A stretch of 64,000 bases of DNA from NCBI RefSeq assembly GCF_023973145.1, contig NZ_CP099546.1, forward strand, positions 1,860,001 to 1,924,000, in the 5' to 3' direction. A program made the position numbers and the translations under genes. Every line of letters begins with the position of its first letter. The stretch's first letter is position 1. The notes under the pieces were generated by a model. The model had not been told where the DNA came from. It did not search any database and was given only the letters and a program-made list of their open reading frames with translations. This document shows, in pieces, positions 62,692-64,000 of the stretch. This DNA comes from Natronosalvus vescus (lineage in GTDB: Archaea; Halobacteriota; Halobacteria; Halobacteriales; Natrialbaceae).

Positions 62692-63822
62692 ATGACTGGC
62701 GACCCCGAGGAGGGGATGTTGTCGTGGGACGAGTCGGTGTTCCGCAACGAACACGTCTTCGAGATCGACTACGTCCCCGAGACGTTCCGCCACCGCGATT
62801 CGCAGATGCAGAGTCTCACCTACGCGCTGCGACCGGCGGTTCGGGGGTCGCGTCCGCTGAACGTGATGGTACGTGGTCCACCGGGCACCGGGAAGACGAC
62901 CGCCATCCAGAAACTGTTCGACGAGGTCGGTGCCCAGACCCGCGACGTCCAGACGATCCGGGTCAACTGCCAGGTCAACTCGACGCGGTACTCCGTGTTC
63001 TCGCGGCTGTTCGAGGGCTGTTTCGACTACGAACCGCCCTCTTCGGGCATCTCTTTCAAGAAGCTCTTCGGCCAGATCGCCGAGAAACTCGTCGAGGACG
63101 ACCGGGTGCTCATCGTCGCGCTCGACGACGTCAACTACCTGTTTTACGAGAACGAAGCGTCGGACACGCTGTACTCGCTGTTGCGCGCCCACGAGGAACA
63201 TCCCGGCGCGAAAATCGGCGTCGTCGTCGTCTCCTCGGATCCGGCGCTCGAGCCGATCGACGAACTCGACACGCGCGTCCAGAGCGTGTTCCGCCCCGAG
63301 GACGTCTACTTCCCGATGTACGACCAGCCCGAAATCGCCGACATTCTGCACGAGCGCGTCACGCGCGGCTTCCACGACGAGGTGGTCGCCACCGACGTTC
63401 TGGATCGCGTCGCCGCACTGACCGCCGAAAGCGGCGATCTCCGGGTCGGAATCGACCTCCTTCGGCGGGCAGGGCTCAACGCCGAAATGCGCGCCAGCCG
63501 CACCGTCGAACTCGAGGATGTCGAGACGGCTTACGAGAAATCGAAGTACATCAACCTCTCGCGCAGCCTCAACAACCTGGCCGAAAACGAGCGCAACTTG
63601 CTCGCGGTACTCGTCGAACACGACGGTGCCCAGGCGGGGGACGTCTACGACCTGTTTCACGACGAGACGGGACTCGGCTACACCAGGTATTCAGAAATCG
63701 TCAACAAACTCGATCAGTTAGGGCTGATCGACGCCGAGTACGCCGAGATCGACGGTCGCGGCCGGTCTCGAGCGCTCTCGCTGGCGTACGAACCCGAGGC
63801 GATTCGGGATCGGCTCGAGTGA
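62692..63822 (+). CDS. Orc1/Cdc6 replication initiator
   Basis: 376 residues from the ATG at 62692. AAA+ with Walker A GPPGTGKTT (62-70), Walker B VLIVALDDVN (139-148; the usual ALDEx is ALDDV), and sensor VVVSSDPALEPIDELDTRVQSVF. The C-terminal winged helix is around 300-376 (LLAVLVEHDGAQAGDVYDLF). It binds origin boxes and loads MCM; haloarchaea have several paralogues. No origin-recognition-box pair was seen in the 147 bases upstream, so this copy does not obviously sit beside an origin. Confidence 0.93.
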   Translation: MTGDPEEGMLSWDESVFRNEHVFEIDYVPETFRHRDSQMQSLTYALRPAVRGSRPLNVMVRGPPGTGKTTAIQKLFDEVGAQTRDVQTIRVNCQVNSTRYSVFSRLFEGCFDYEPPSSGISFKKLFGQIAEKLVEDDRVLIVALDDVNYLFYENEASDTLYSLLRAHEEHPGAKIGVVVVSSDPALEPIDELDTRVQSVFRPEDVYFPMYDQPEIADILHERVTRGFHDEVVATDVLDRVAALTAESGDLRVGIDLLRRAGLNAEMRASRTVELEDVETAYEKSKYINLSRSLNNLAENERNLLAVLVEHDGAQAGDVYDLFHDETGLGYTRYSEIVNKLDQLGLIDAEYAEIDGRGRSRALSLAYEPEAIRDRLE

Positions 63823-63862
63823 TCGCCGACCGTTTTGGTGCCCGCCGAATGTGGTGTGACTT

Positions 63863-64000
63863 TTACTCCAGCGGCTCGGTCACTTTGGCGGGATGATTCG
63901 GCCGCGAGAGCTGGATACGTCCATCGCCGATGACGGTGATCCGGTACCCCTCGTAGACGAACTCGAACGTCTGGCCGGGGCTGCGTTCGGCGGTGCCGGA
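63863..64000 (-). CDS. C-terminal end of an unidentified gene
   Basis: The last 45 codons of a minus-strand gene whose start lies beyond the right edge: FEFVYEGYRITVIGDGRIQL, then PNHPAKVTEPLE and a stop. The composition is coding-like (beta-rich, GxIxL). No family can be named from this piece. Convergent with orc1/cdc6. Confidence 0.5.
   Translation of the reverse strand, partial: SGTAERSPGQTFEFVYEGYRITVIGDGRIQLSRPNHPAKVTEPLE

Overview
The window is a GC-rich chromosomal segment of an extremely halophilic archaeon (class Halobacteria; Natrialbales is my best guess from gene content, not proven). Evidence: almost every protein is acidic, many genes have a TATA-like box about 26-30 nt upstream of a leaderless start, and the core machinery is archaeal (IF-6, L39e, L31e, prefoldin alpha, FtsY, Sec61-beta, PriL, MCM, Orc1/Cdc6, thermosome, NMD3). 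Exported proteins carry Tat signals and two end in PGF-CTERM-like tails. No rRNA, insertion sequence, CRISPR array or provirus was seen; nearly everything is densely packed housekeeping or conserved haloarchaeal sequence.

Layout. 1-6.9 kb: partial MFS transporter, holin-like protein, SufS, two zinc-ribbon proteins (one a winged-helix regulator) and an ABC export pair. 7-11.5 kb: DUF424/TPR pair, ThpR, then two Tat-exported proteins, one with a metzincin-like HExxH site, preceded by a long hairpin. 11.7-15.7 kb: the archaeal L39e-L31e-IF6-prefoldin-FtsY cluster, interrupted by two unrelated genes and lacking the L18Ae/LX gene I would expect there. 15.8-28.3 kb: DUF502, DCC-family protein, alpha/beta hydrolase, PriL, PAS histidine kinase, Sec61-beta, PdxT, bifunctional nuclease, HisE, thermosome, a PGF-CTERM surface protein, a possibly frameshifted membrane protein, SRAP. 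28.5-36 kb: MFS transporter, a decayed archaellum gene (arlJ) with tandem repeats, DUF1328, NadE, tRNA-Gly, LarB, and a methyltransferase/OsmC/HTH module. 36-41.5 kb: flavin reductase, phosphohexomutase, small zinc proteins, phosphoesterase, KaiC-like protein, tRNA-Pro.

41.7-45.8 kb: MCM helicase interrupted by a 642-residue intein with a LAGLIDADG endonuclease and two similar HTH modules; the extein DNA just upstream has foreign-looking codon use. 45.9-53.5 kb: a frameshifted membrane gene, a coupled small-ORF/membrane pair, Hsp20, PheA, AI-2E permease, DUF547, a degenerate tRNA-like sequence, and an XPD/DinG-type Fe-S helicase overlapped by a 28-residue membrane peptide gene. 53.7-64 kb: Taw2/Trm5-like enzyme with NMD3, a beta-propeller surface protein, HtpX with PspAB, a MutS-family protein with helix-hairpin-helix, a membrane protein, Orc1/Cdc6, and the tail of one more gene.

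The most unusual items are the intein with its flanking tract, the degenerate tRNA-like element, the gene remnants (arlJ, PH-like gene), the metzincin-like exported protein, and the ArsM-like/OsmC pair in which both proteins lack a cysteine expected from their families. Functions are inferred by reading motifs; no database search was run.
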